This document shows positions 18,019 to 25,597 of a DNA stretch of 64,000 bases, in pieces. Source of the DNA: Jiella flava (GTDB taxonomy: Bacteria; Pseudomonadota; Alphaproteobacteria; Rhizobiales; Rhizobiaceae); assembly GCF_017349315.1 (NCBI RefSeq), contig NZ_JAFMPP010000005.1:124001-188000 (forward strand). Direction: 5' to 3'. The stretch's first letter is position 1. The number at the start of each line of letters is the position of its first letter. A program made the translations under genes and the position numbers. Under the pieces are notes generated by a model. That model was given only the letters and a program-made list of their open reading frames with translations. It made no database searches and was not told where the DNA came from.

Positions 18019-19368
18019 ATGGGCGATCTCACTGATAAAGAACTGAAAAATCTGAGGCCAAAGGCCAAGCTGTACAAGGTGACGGACCGCGACGGGATGC
18101 ACGCTGCCGTCACGCCGACCGGGGTCATCTCGTTCCGGTATCAGTACCGGGTGAACGGGCGGCAGGAGGTGTTGACCATCGGCCGATATAGCCCCGAAGC
18201 GGCGCGCAAGCTGACACGGGCACCCGATGCGCTGGAATACGGAATGGAGGTGTCGCTCGCCGAGGCGAGGACGCTGCTGGCCCGGGCTCGGCGTCAGGTC
18301 GAGCGTGGAGAGTCGCCGTCGAAGGCCAAGGTGGAGAAGCGCACCGCGTCAGCCGAGGCGTTGACGTTCGGCGGGTGGGCGGAAGCCTACTTCAAGCACA
18401 AGGCCGATCCCAAATCGGGGGCCGAAAAGCTGGCTGACAGCACCTTGGCGATGCGCCGATCGGTCTATGATCGCGCTATCGCGGGCGAGTTGTCGAAACT
18501 CAAGCTGGGAGAAGTGACGCCGCAGCGCCTCAAACGTCTGTGCGACGAGGTCAAGGAGAAGCGCGGACCGGCCGTTGCCGTTCATGTCCGCGAAGTCGTG
18601 TTGCTGGTGTTCCGCCACGCTCAAGGAAGCGGGCTGGATGTAAGCAACCCGGCCGAGTCGATCCGCACCAGCGCCATTGCCACATTCGAACCACGCGACC
18701 GCGCCCTTTCGCCGTCCGAAGTCCGTGCGGTTATTGCGGCTTTGGATCACGTATCGGCGGCTCCCACCTTGCGCTCAGCGGTGAAGTTTGTCTTGCTGAC
18801 CGGTGTTCGCAAGTCGGAGTTCATCGACGCCACATGGGCGGAAATCGACTTTGCCGCCGCGCGCTGGACAATTCCGGCCGAGCGTATGAAGGCGGGCAAG
18901 GCGCATGTCGTTCCGTTGAGTGATCAGGCACTTGATATTCTGACTGCGTTCCGCACCATGTTCGGTGCCAGCCGATACCTGCATCCTGGCCGGTACGATG
19001 GTGATACGCCCATCAGCAACGCCACGCTCAACCGCGTGATAGACACCGCCGTAGAGCGCATCCGGAAAGATGACCCTGACTTTCAGACTTTCGGTGTTCA
19101 CGACCTGCGCCGCACGTTTTCGACGGGCCTAAATCGCGCCAAGTTCGATGATCGCTGGATCGAGATGAGCTTGGCCCACGCGCCACGCAACCGGATCGCC
19201 GCCGTCTACAACGTAAATCGCTACCTCGCCGAGCGGAAGATTATGCTTCAATGCTGGGCCGATATGGTTGACGCTTGGGTGAGGGGCGAATCCGCGAAAG
19301 AGTTGATCGCAGATGCAAAACGGCTTGCAGCCGAGGTCCACGATGATGAACTGGACGACGATCTCTGA
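18019..19368 (+). CDS. Tyrosine recombinase (island integrase, DUF4102 type)
   Basis: This enzyme integrates and excises the island at guaA. The 449-residue protein has an N-terminal arm-binding DUF4102-like domain (LKNLRPKAKLYKVTDRDG), a SAM-like core-binding domain (about 115-210) and the catalytic domain with Arg264 (TGVRKSE), His361 and Arg364 (HDLRRT), a second His in LAHAP and the nucleophile Tyr397 (AVYNVNRY). All expected catalytic residues are present, so it should be active. Start 18019 (MGDLTDKELKN) matches family starts; the frame is open 45 bases upstream. It lies 220 bases from the attachment site with GTTGGTA repeats between. Confidence 0.92.
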   Translation: MGDLTDKELKNLRPKAKLYKVTDRDGMHAAVTPTGVISFRYQYRVNGRQEVLTIGRYSPEAARKLTRAPDALEYGMEVSLAEARTLLARARRQVERGESPSKAKVEKRTASAEALTFGGWAEAYFKHKADPKSGAEKLADSTLAMRRSVYDRAIAGELSKLKLGEVTPQRLKRLCDEVKEKRGPAVAVHVREVVLLVFRHAQGSGLDVSNPAESIRTSAIATFEPRDRALSPSEVRAVIAALDHVSAAPTLRSAVKFVLLTGVRKSEFIDATWAEIDFAAARWTIPAERMKAGKAHVVPLSDQALDILTAFRTMFGASRYLHPGRYDGDTPISNATLNRVIDTAVERIRKDDPDFQTFGVHDLRRTFSTGLNRAKFDDRWIEMSLAHAPRNRIAAVYNVNRYLAERKIMLQCWADMVDAWVRGESAKELIADAKRLAAEVHDDELDDDL

Positions 19369-19395
19369 CCGGAGATGCATCGCAAACCCTTTCTG

Positions 19396-19602
19396 TCAGT
19401 CATTGTCATTGGTGACTCGCCACGCGACGGGGTTTTCGATCCAGCGGTTGATATCGGATTCATGCCAGCCGGTGCCGTTGGTGCTGATCCTGAGTTTGGC
19501 CGGGAACGTGCCCTCGGCGATCTTGCGGTAGATGGTCGAGCGCGACAGACCGGTCCGCGCAAGGACGGTCTTCATGCGGATGATACGGTCTGGCTGATGC
19601 AT
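19396..19602 (-). CDS. AlpA-family helix-turn-helix regulator (excisionase-like)
   Basis: A 68-residue DNA-binding protein of the AlpA/phage regulatory family. It shows KTVLARTGLSRSTIYRKIAE as the winged helix-turn-helix and the typical WHESDINRWIE close. AlpA proteins activate integrase genes or act as excisionases; this one converges with the integrase 27 bases away, and could bind the GTTGGTA repeats (inference). It is transcribed in the same direction as traA, whose stop is downstream of it in the opposite order, so it is probably a separate unit. Confidence 0.85.
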   Translation of the reverse strand: MHQPDRIIRMKTVLARTGLSRSTIYRKIAEGTFPAKLRISTNGTGWHESDINRWIENPVAWRVTNDND

Positions 19603-19733
19603 GGCTGCGGTGCCTCCTGCTGGTTGTCTGTGGTGATTGCAGAGACCAGACGAAGCAATGCATTCCTCCTGCGCAAGAGGTGTTCAGGTGTCGGCGTACT
19701 GTGGCGAAGTATCGGCGGTGAATAGGACGGTTC

Positions 19734-22700
19734 TCAAAGCCCGATCCCGCGTCCCCTGCCCATGTCGATGCCGTGCGCGAAGGCGAGCGCCGCCCCTATC
19801 CGGCGTCCGCTCTCCATCTGGATACCAAGCTCGGCCTTGCGGTTGGCGAGGATGGATTCCATCTGCGGATCGCGTTCAAGGCTCTTGGCCATATTGCCCA
19901 TCTCGGCCCGCGTGGACTTGTAGCCGGACATGTCGCCTGCCTGGTACTGGCGCTGGCTGGTCTGGTCGAGGGCCTGCCAGCGCTGCACGAAGCGGTCGGC
20001 GCGCAGGCTCGGATCGCGGGCCGGATCGGCATCCCGCCCGGTGCCACGTCCGGTGCGGATTTCGGCTTCGAGCTGCAGGGCGCGGATGGTGCGGTTGATG
20101 CGTCCCGTTCCGGCCTCGCGCGCGAGACTGTTGTCCTTGCTGTAAGCGGCTTCCGCATCCTGCCAGCCATTCGGGCGCACGGCATTGAAGGCATCCCGCG
20201 CCGCACCGAGTTGGCGCCGCTGTTCGGCGGAAGGCGTCAGGCCCTCGCGTTTCGCCTCGATGATCGCGTCGGCGGCGCGGGCATGGCGGATCAGCGCATC
20301 GGTGCGGGCCTTGCGCATGGCGGCATCAGGATCAACCGCCACGGCCCTCTCCGGCGCATCCGCCTGCGGCTGAACCGGCGAAGCTGTGTTCGGCTCCTGC
20401 GTCCCGTCAATGCCGGGTGTCGCCCTGTCGATGGATGCTGTGGGGAGCCGCAGGCCGTTGAACATGCCGCGCACCGTCTCCGGCACCTTGCGCACGATCT
20501 CGGCGACACGCTCGCGGAAGCTGATGCCCCGCCGCTCGGCATAATCCCTTGCCGGTTCGGCCTGGCTGTAGTCCGTCGCCATATCCTTGGCCCGGTCGCG
20601 CGACAGGGCGTTGACCAGCCTGTCCCGGCTGGCGAAGTCATCGCGGCCATAATGCAGGTCCATGCCGTCACGATGGCGCGAGAGGGCGACATAGCTGCCA
20701 TGGGCGTCCATGCCGGGCGTGGCCAGAACATGGGTGCGGTCCACCGTCATGCCTTGGGCCTTGTGGATCGTGGCGGCATAGCCGTGGTCGATCCTGTTGT
20801 AATCCTTCAGGTCGAACGAGACATTGCGGCCATCGTCCGTGCGAACCGTCATGGCCTGCGGGCTGACCTGCTCGATGGAGCCAAGCGTCCCGTTCTTCAC
20901 GCCAAGCCCGCGCTCGTTAGCGAGGAACATGACGCGATCCCCGGCGGCGAAGTGTCTGGTCCCGCGCTCGACGGTGACGCGCACGTCCTCGCCCAGATCG
21001 CCAGCCTCCCGCATCCGGCTCCGGGCCGCCTCGTTCAACTCCCGCACCTCGGCGTTGGTGTGGGTGAGGATGATGCGGCTGCTGTCGGGTGACGACTGCC
21101 GCTCCCGGTCCCATCTGTCGATAAGGTCGCCGCGTGCCTGCTCGCGGGTCTCGGCCACATGCACCATATCGTGCGCGTCATAGGCATGGATCGCCGGACC
21201 GGTTCTGCCGGTCGCCAGATCGCGCGTGGCGTCCCGCTGCCAGTCCTCGCGCTGGCGGCGCACCTCGCTGATTTCGACACCGCCATGACGTTCATGGATC
21301 GACCGGAAGGCGGCACCGGCTTCGATGGATTGCAATTGCTGCGGATCGCCGACCAGAACGACCTTGGCTCCGGCTTCCCGCGCATGGGACAGCACACGCT
21401 CCAACTGCCGCGTGCCGACCATGCCCGCCTCGTCGATGACAAGCACGTCGCGCGCCGTGAGCAGGTCGCGGCCCTGTCCCCAGCCATGTTCCATGCTGGC
21501 GATGGTGCGCGAGGCTATGCCTGATCCGCTCTCCAGATTTTCCGCCGCGATGCCGGAGAGCGCCGCGCCGCGAACCTCATAGCCCGCCGCTTCCCACGCC
21601 TCGCGCGCCACGCCCAGCATGGCGCTCTTTCCCGTTCCGGCATAACCGACGACGACGCCGAGATCGCGCCCGTCCGTGACATGCGCCAGCGCCTCGGCCT
21701 GCTCGCCGGACAGGACAAGCCCGCGTCGTTCGGCGCGGACCAGGGCCGCCTCCCTGTCGCGGTCGCTGACCTCGTGCAAGTCCCGCTCGGCCATCAGTGC
21801 CGCCGCGTGGTGCAGGCGCTGTTCGGCCTCGATCATCTCGCGTGTGGTGAACCGGTCCTCGCCGCGTCCGTCTCTGCCCAGTTCGACCAGATCGGGCGCG
21901 CCACGCATCGCGCCCATGACGGCGTTGAACTGGTCCAGCCCATCGCTGTGCCGGTGCGCGAACATCGCCATATCGCGCCGTGTGAAGGTCGATTGCTGAT
22001 GGGTGATCGCGTCCAGCGCCACCGAGGGATCGGCGATGATCCGCACGCCGTTGTTACGCGCGATCTCGCGGTGCATCTCCGCGCGATCCGCCGCCTCGAT
22101 CCCTTCGCCCTCGATGCGCTGCGCGGGCGCGCCGATCTGGCTTTGCGGCTCAAGGCCAATGCCCTGCGCTTCCAGACTGCGGTGGTCGATCCGCGCGTCG
22201 ATGTCGAGTTCGGCCAGCCGCTCGTTGACGTGATCGGCCCAGCGTTCCCGCCAGCGCTCGACCATCTCCGTGCGGTTCCAGTCCCGCACCTTCGAACCGA
22301 ACCCGTTCTCATCCACGCTGCGCATGGTGAGCATGACATGGGCATGGGGTTTGGGGCTGCCGTCCTCGCCGATATCCCAATGCACATTCAGATCGGCGAT
22401 CATGCCCTGATCGACGAATTCGGCCTGCACGAAGTCGCGGGCGAGTTCGACGCCCTGGGCCTGCGTCATCTCGCGCGGAAGGGCGAACTCCACCTCGCGG
22501 GCGAGCTGGGCGTCCTTCCTGACTTCGAACGCCTCGACATCGTTCCAGAGCCGTTCGCGGTCGCTCCATGACTCGGGCGCGTTCTCCGGCAGCATGACCT
22601 CGGAATGGACGACACCGCGTTTGCCGGAGAAGTCGTGGCTGCGTTCAAGCCGGTCGTCGCGCAGCCGCGAGGCCGAGCGGTAGGCGGCGGACGCCACCGC

Positions 22701-22754
22701 GCTGGAGCCTGCCTTGCGGCCAATGACCTTGACGTGAAGATGATAGATCGCCAT
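19734..22754 (-). CDS. traA: Ti-type conjugative relaxase TraA (MOBQ relaxase plus helicase)
   Basis: TraA nicks oriT, stays bound to the 5' end and unwinds the strand for transfer. Starting at MAIYHLHVKVIGR (22754) it has 1006 residues: a MobA/MobL relaxase domain (about 1-230) with Tyr25 in AAYRSAS and metal-binding HAH at 137-139, and a RecD/TraI-like helicase domain with Walker A GYAGTGKSA (about 375) and Walker B VIDEAGM (about 440). The C-terminal 250 residues are charged and less conserved. It is divergent from traC-traD across a 181-bp gap holding an oriT-like sequence, exactly the Ti-plasmid arrangement. Confidence 0.93.
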   Translation of the reverse strand: MAIYHLHVKVIGRKAGSSAVASAAYRSASRLRDDRLERSHDFSGKRGVVHSEVMLPENAPESWSDRERLWNDVEAFEVRKDAQLAREVEFALPREMTQAQGVELARDFVQAEFVDQGMIADLNVHWDIGEDGSPKPHAHVMLTMRSVDENGFGSKVRDWNRTEMVERWRERWADHVNERLAELDIDARIDHRSLEAQGIGLEPQSQIGAPAQRIEGEGIEAADRAEMHREIARNNGVRIIADPSVALDAITHQQSTFTRRDMAMFAHRHSDGLDQFNAVMGAMRGAPDLVELGRDGRGEDRFTTREMIEAEQRLHHAAALMAERDLHEVSDRDREAALVRAERRGLVLSGEQAEALAHVTDGRDLGVVVGYAGTGKSAMLGVAREAWEAAGYEVRGAALSGIAAENLESGSGIASRTIASMEHGWGQGRDLLTARDVLVIDEAGMVGTRQLERVLSHAREAGAKVVLVGDPQQLQSIEAGAAFRSIHERHGGVEISEVRRQREDWQRDATRDLATGRTGPAIHAYDAHDMVHVAETREQARGDLIDRWDRERQSSPDSSRIILTHTNAEVRELNEAARSRMREAGDLGEDVRVTVERGTRHFAAGDRVMFLANERGLGVKNGTLGSIEQVSPQAMTVRTDDGRNVSFDLKDYNRIDHGYAATIHKAQGMTVDRTHVLATPGMDAHGSYVALSRHRDGMDLHYGRDDFASRDRLVNALSRDRAKDMATDYSQAEPARDYAERRGISFRERVAEIVRKVPETVRGMFNGLRLPTASIDRATPGIDGTQEPNTASPVQPQADAPERAVAVDPDAAMRKARTDALIRHARAADAIIEAKREGLTPSAEQRRQLGAARDAFNAVRPNGWQDAEAAYSKDNSLAREAGTGRINRTIRALQLEAEIRTGRGTGRDADPARDPSLRADRFVQRWQALDQTSQRQYQAGDMSGYKSTRAEMGNMAKSLERDPQMESILANRKAELGIQMESGRRIGAALAFAHGIDMGRGRGIGL

Positions 22755-22784
22755 CGCGATCCCAACATCAGCACGGAAAAGCGC

Positions 22785-22812
22785 ACGTCGGAACGACGTA
22801 TAAGCGCGCCCT
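22785..22812 (+). other. Putative origin of transfer (MOBQ type)
   Basis: A perfect hairpin ACGTCG-GAA-CGACGT (22785-22799) is followed after one base by TAAGCGCGCCCT (22801-22812). RSF1010-type and Ti-type oriTs have an inverted repeat followed by a TAAGTGCGCCCT-like nick region, so both sequence and position (between divergent traA and traC) agree. The nick is expected within GCGCCCT. Confidence 0.72.
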
Positions 22813-22935
22813 CGAAATGAAATTCTCGGGACTGCCCGCGCCGTGTCAGACTGTCCCGGCGACAATACAGCATTCCTCGTGGCGCTCCACTATCATCGCT
22901 CCAACGGCAACTTGCAGAGACGATTGGAGACCCTG

Positions 22936-23262
22936 ATGCGCAAGCCACGCGACTATGACGCCGAACTGAAGGCGCTCGAAGACAAGGCCAAAGACCTCAA
23001 GACACGCAAGGTCCAGCAACTCGGCGAACTGGTGATCGCCACCGGAGCCGACACGCTCACCGCCGACGAACTGGCGGGCGCGCTGATCGTGCTGGCGGAA
23101 ACCACCGATGCCGCAAAGAGGGAGGCATGGGCCAAGCGCGGCGCGGCATGGTTTCGGGGAAAATCACGGCGATCTGCATCAGCGCTTGAGCGCGACAGTG
23201 GCGGCGCTCAAACGCAATCGAGCGGCGCGCAACCGGCATCAGGCGCAACGGGCGCGGCATGA
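22936..23262 (+). CDS. traC: TraC-like conjugal transfer protein
   Basis: A 108-residue relaxosome accessory protein of the kind found beside oriT in Ti plasmids. It starts MRKPRDYDAELKALEDKAKD, has an alanine- and lysine-rich helical middle (QQLGELVIATGAD, then AKREAWAKRGAAWF) and a low-complexity C-terminus. The start at 22936 is preceded by GGAG at about 22926-22929. traD starts two bases after its stop. In annotation practice this family is named either TraC or TraD. Confidence 0.8.
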   Translation: MRKPRDYDAELKALEDKAKDLKTRKVQQLGELVIATGADTLTADELAGALIVLAETTDAAKREAWAKRGAAWFRGKSRRSASALERDSGGAQTQSSGAQPASGATGAA

Positions 23263-23263
23263 C

Positions 23264-23506
23264 ATGCGCACCTGGCAGGTCGAGCGCCGCAAGCGCACGC
23301 GGCACCTGATCGAACTCGGCGGCCTCGTCGTCAAATCCGGGGTCGTGGACCTCACGAATGACGACCGCGCCACGATCCTCGGCGCGCTCCTCTGGATGGC
23401 CGACAAGCTCAAGAGCGACGACGGACAACGCGCGCGACAACTGTGGGCCGGAAAAGGAAAGCAGGCGTTCGAGAATGAACGCCATGGCATCACCGGAAAA
23501 AGCTAG
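23264..23506 (+). CDS. traD: TraD-like conjugal transfer protein
   Basis: An 80-residue protein with the family signature RRKRTRHLIELGGLVVKSG followed by DRATILGALLWMADKL and a KGKQAFE end. TraD proteins assist the relaxosome of Ti-like plasmids. Start 23264 fits the family length; the frame is open upstream into traC. In Ti plasmids traG follows here, but in this island the next gene is the convergent AbiE toxin, whose stop overlaps the traD stop by four bases. The junction probably marks where transfer genes were lost or defence genes were added. Confidence 0.82.
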   Translation: MRTWQVERRKRTRHLIELGGLVVKSGVVDLTNDDRATILGALLWMADKLKSDDGQRARQLWAGKGKQAFENERHGITGKS

Positions 23507-24363
23507 ACTCCGAACCGCTTTCGCATGTCTCCGGTCTTTGCCCATTCGCCGCCGGGTATCCGGTCGATCAATTCATTCATCACCCTGACGAAAGCGGCTT
23601 TGAGCGTCTCGTCGTTCAGCGCCTTGGCGCGATCTGTCTGGAGCAGCGGGCGCATGTCAGTGAAGAAGTTCGGATTGACGAGTTTCTGGAACATGCGCTG
23701 CTGCGCCTCGGCCCTGGAAATCGTCACCTCCGACTTTTCAAGGTAAAGCAGGAAACATTCGACGATTCTTGCCGCATTCACTCCCTCAAACACGGTGAGA
23801 GCGTGGTCGAGGTCGAACAGATCGCGGCCTTTGCTGCGTTGAAGCAAAGCCCGTAGCTTGGTTGCCAGCATTTCTTCTCGCGAGAAGGTTGGGATGGCGA
23901 CCTCGCCGGCGAACCAGGGATTTTCGACGCCGAAAGAAATCTCGATGGGCGGATCGTAGGCTTCCCGTTCACGCGTGTTGATTTCGATCTTGAGCTTTAT
24001 CGGGCTCGGCGAGTCTCTGTCTTCGGCATCGACCGTGTATTTGAGCTTGGGTGCAACGGGACTTTGATCGAAGCGGGGTTTGCCGAGCCACGGATCAAGG
24101 ACGCCATGTAGGTGGTCCAATATCGGACTGATGGGGCCGGCGGTTGTTCGGACAAGATCTATGTCTTCCGAGTAGCGTAGCGGTGCGGGGAAATGCAGCT
24201 TGTTGAGTGCTGTGCCGCCTCGGAAGCGCAGTTCGCCACGCAGGAATGGATCGGAGAAGATGGCGACAAGCGCACGGCTGATGATGAGGTCTTGCTCGAC
24301 CTGCCGCTGGCTGGCCCACGGCGCGACGCGGCTCCAAGCGGTGATGTAGTCCTGCGGAATCAT
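23503..24363 (-). CDS. abiEii: AbiEii-type nucleotidyltransferase toxin
   Basis: Toxin of a type IV toxin-antitoxin pair used in phage abortive infection; related toxins transfer nucleotides onto tRNA. The 286-residue protein has the polymerase-beta-like motif GGTALNK (49-55) with SEDIDL (65-70), a downstream KLKIEIN strand, and the EEMLATKLRALLQRSKGRD segment typical of the family. All expected catalytic residues are visible. Its start overlaps the antitoxin stop by four bases (ATGA type), so the two are co-translated. Confidence 0.9.
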   Translation of the reverse strand: MIPQDYITAWSRVAPWASQRQVEQDLIISRALVAIFSDPFLRGELRFRGGTALNKLHFPAPLRYSEDIDLVRTTAGPISPILDHLHGVLDPWLGKPRFDQSPVAPKLKYTVDAEDRDSPSPIKLKIEINTREREAYDPPIEISFGVENPWFAGEVAIPTFSREEMLATKLRALLQRSKGRDLFDLDHALTVFEGVNAARIVECFLLYLEKSEVTISRAEAQQRMFQKLVNPNFFTDMRPLLQTDRAKALNDETLKAAFVRVMNELIDRIPGGEWAKTGDMRKRFGV

Positions 24364-25187
24364 TCGTCTATCTCCGGCGGTCGCCGAACGATCACGCGCC
24401 AGCGGTCATCACGTTCAGATGGCGGCGGCGACAAATCGGGATCGCCCGCTTGTTTGGGATCGAGTTCAACCCACGGCAGCGGTCCTCGCGCCGACAGCGC
24501 CACGAACATCGGCTCCGCAATCTGCGGATGCCTTAGCCTTCCGAGCAGATGCCCAAGGCGTTGCACCACCGCTTTCTCGAAAGCGCCTGACAGGGAGGCA
24601 AGCTTTTCCGGTTGCAGCCGTTCGGCAAGCTCGGAAAGCACCGTCGCGATGTTGTCCAGGCCCGCGCCTGATTGTGGGTATCGCACCAAATCGAGCGCCG
24701 TGAGTTCCGGCGAGGACATCTTCATATAGCCCGATTGCGTCTTGCGCTCCTCGATCCCTGCCGCCACCGCCGCCATGTCCTTGCGATAGGAAAAGACAAT
24801 CCGCGTCCGTCCGGCCTCGATGTCAGGCAGGAGTTTGTCCGTGACGACCTGAAATTCCATGACGGCCTGATGGGAAGCGCCGTGGGCCGCCGCCGCAGAC
24901 AGCAGCCCCACATAATAGGGCCGCCTTTCGTGGCGCATCAGGGCGTCAATATACCATTCCGGCGGCGGCGCTCCCGTGGTCGCGTGCTGAGGCGGCACGA
25001 TCACGTAGAAACCGCGTCGGGGCCGGAGAAGCTGGCCGCGCCGCTGCAAACGCTCGGCGGCGTCGAGGAATGCGCCTCGGCTGATGCCGATCTCCTTCTG
25101 CGCTTCATCCGCAGAGAAGACTCCCCGGCCCGCAGCAAGCAGGCCGGAAGCGTAAGAAGACAGGGCTGATCGCTCGACTCGAATCAT
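24360..25187 (-). CDS. abiEi: AbiEi-type antitoxin and transcriptional repressor
   Basis: AbiEi proteins silence the toxin and repress their own promoter. This 275-residue protein has the N-terminal winged-helix region (GVFSADEAQKEIGISRGAF, then QLLRPRRGFYVIVPP) and the C-terminal antitoxin domain with YYVGLLSAAAAHGASHQ and the MKMSSPELTALDLVRYP segment. It precedes the toxin with a four-base overlap. A strong inverted repeat (25184-25226) overlaps its start codon, as expected for autorepression. The start MIRVERSALSSY leaves no room for a ribosome site outside the repeat. Confidence 0.88.
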   Translation of the reverse strand: MIRVERSALSSYASGLLAAGRGVFSADEAQKEIGISRGAFLDAAERLQRRGQLLRPRRGFYVIVPPQHATTGAPPPEWYIDALMRHERRPYYVGLLSAAAAHGASHQAVMEFQVVTDKLLPDIEAGRTRIVFSYRKDMAAVAAGIEERKTQSGYMKMSSPELTALDLVRYPQSGAGLDNIATVLSELAERLQPEKLASLSGAFEKAVVQRLGHLLGRLRHPQIAEPMFVALSARGPLPWVELDPKQAGDPDLSPPPSERDDRWRVIVRRPPEIDE

Positions 25188-25226
25188 ATCGCATTATCCG
25201 CTATATGTGCGGAAATTGCAATATGA
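25184..25226. promoter_or_regulatory. Inverted repeat at the abiEi start, likely AbiEi operator
   Basis: Arms TCATATCGCATTATCCGC (25184-25201) and GCGGAAATTGCAATATGA (25209-25226) match at 15 of 18 positions around a 7-base spacer. AbiEi antitoxins elsewhere bind long inverted repeats near their own promoter. The left arm contains the abiEi start codon, so binding or RNA folding could also block translation. Confidence 0.65.
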
Positions 25227-25399
25227 TGCAAGGTATGTTTCATCATTAAGAATCCGCTCTAAAGACGGGCTTTTGAATACGATACTTGGAAGGCTCTCGT
25301 TCCAGCCCCAAACGTTCAAAAATTGAAGAGTTGTCGCTATCTTCCCTAATTTTCTCTAATGTTCTATACACTTTCCAAAACGCGAGTCACGGCTGGCAG

Positions 25400-25597
25400 A
25401 TGGCAGACGAAATTCTGACGATTCGAGAGGTGGCTGAACTCCTCAAGATCAACGAGAAGACCGCCTACAAGCTCGCTCTCGCGCGCGAGATTCCGGGCTT
25501 CAAGGTCGGCGGCTCATGGCGGTTCCAGCGGCAGGAAATCGCAAACTGGATAAAGCGTAAGGTGGAAGAACAACAAAAGGGCGGTAGGGGAGAATGA
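25400..25597 (+). CDS. Small helix-turn-helix (excisionase-family) DNA-binding protein
   Basis: A 65-residue protein with the HTH_17/excisionase fold: LTIREVAELLKINEKTAYKL, then IPGFKVGGSWRFQRQEI and a basic tail. Its stop overlaps the hsdR start (ATGA at 25594-25597), so it is the first gene of the restriction operon. Possible roles are a transcriptional controller of the hsd genes or a second recombination factor; the position favours the first. No strong ribosome site precedes 25400. Confidence 0.82.
   Translation: MADEILTIREVAELLKINEKTAYKLALAREIPGFKVGGSWRFQRQEIANWIKRKVEEQQKGGRGE

Noticed and set aside
19773-21092. Long plus-strand frame opposite traA
   Set aside because: It is the antisense shadow of a well-supported high-G+C gene and has no recognisable domain.
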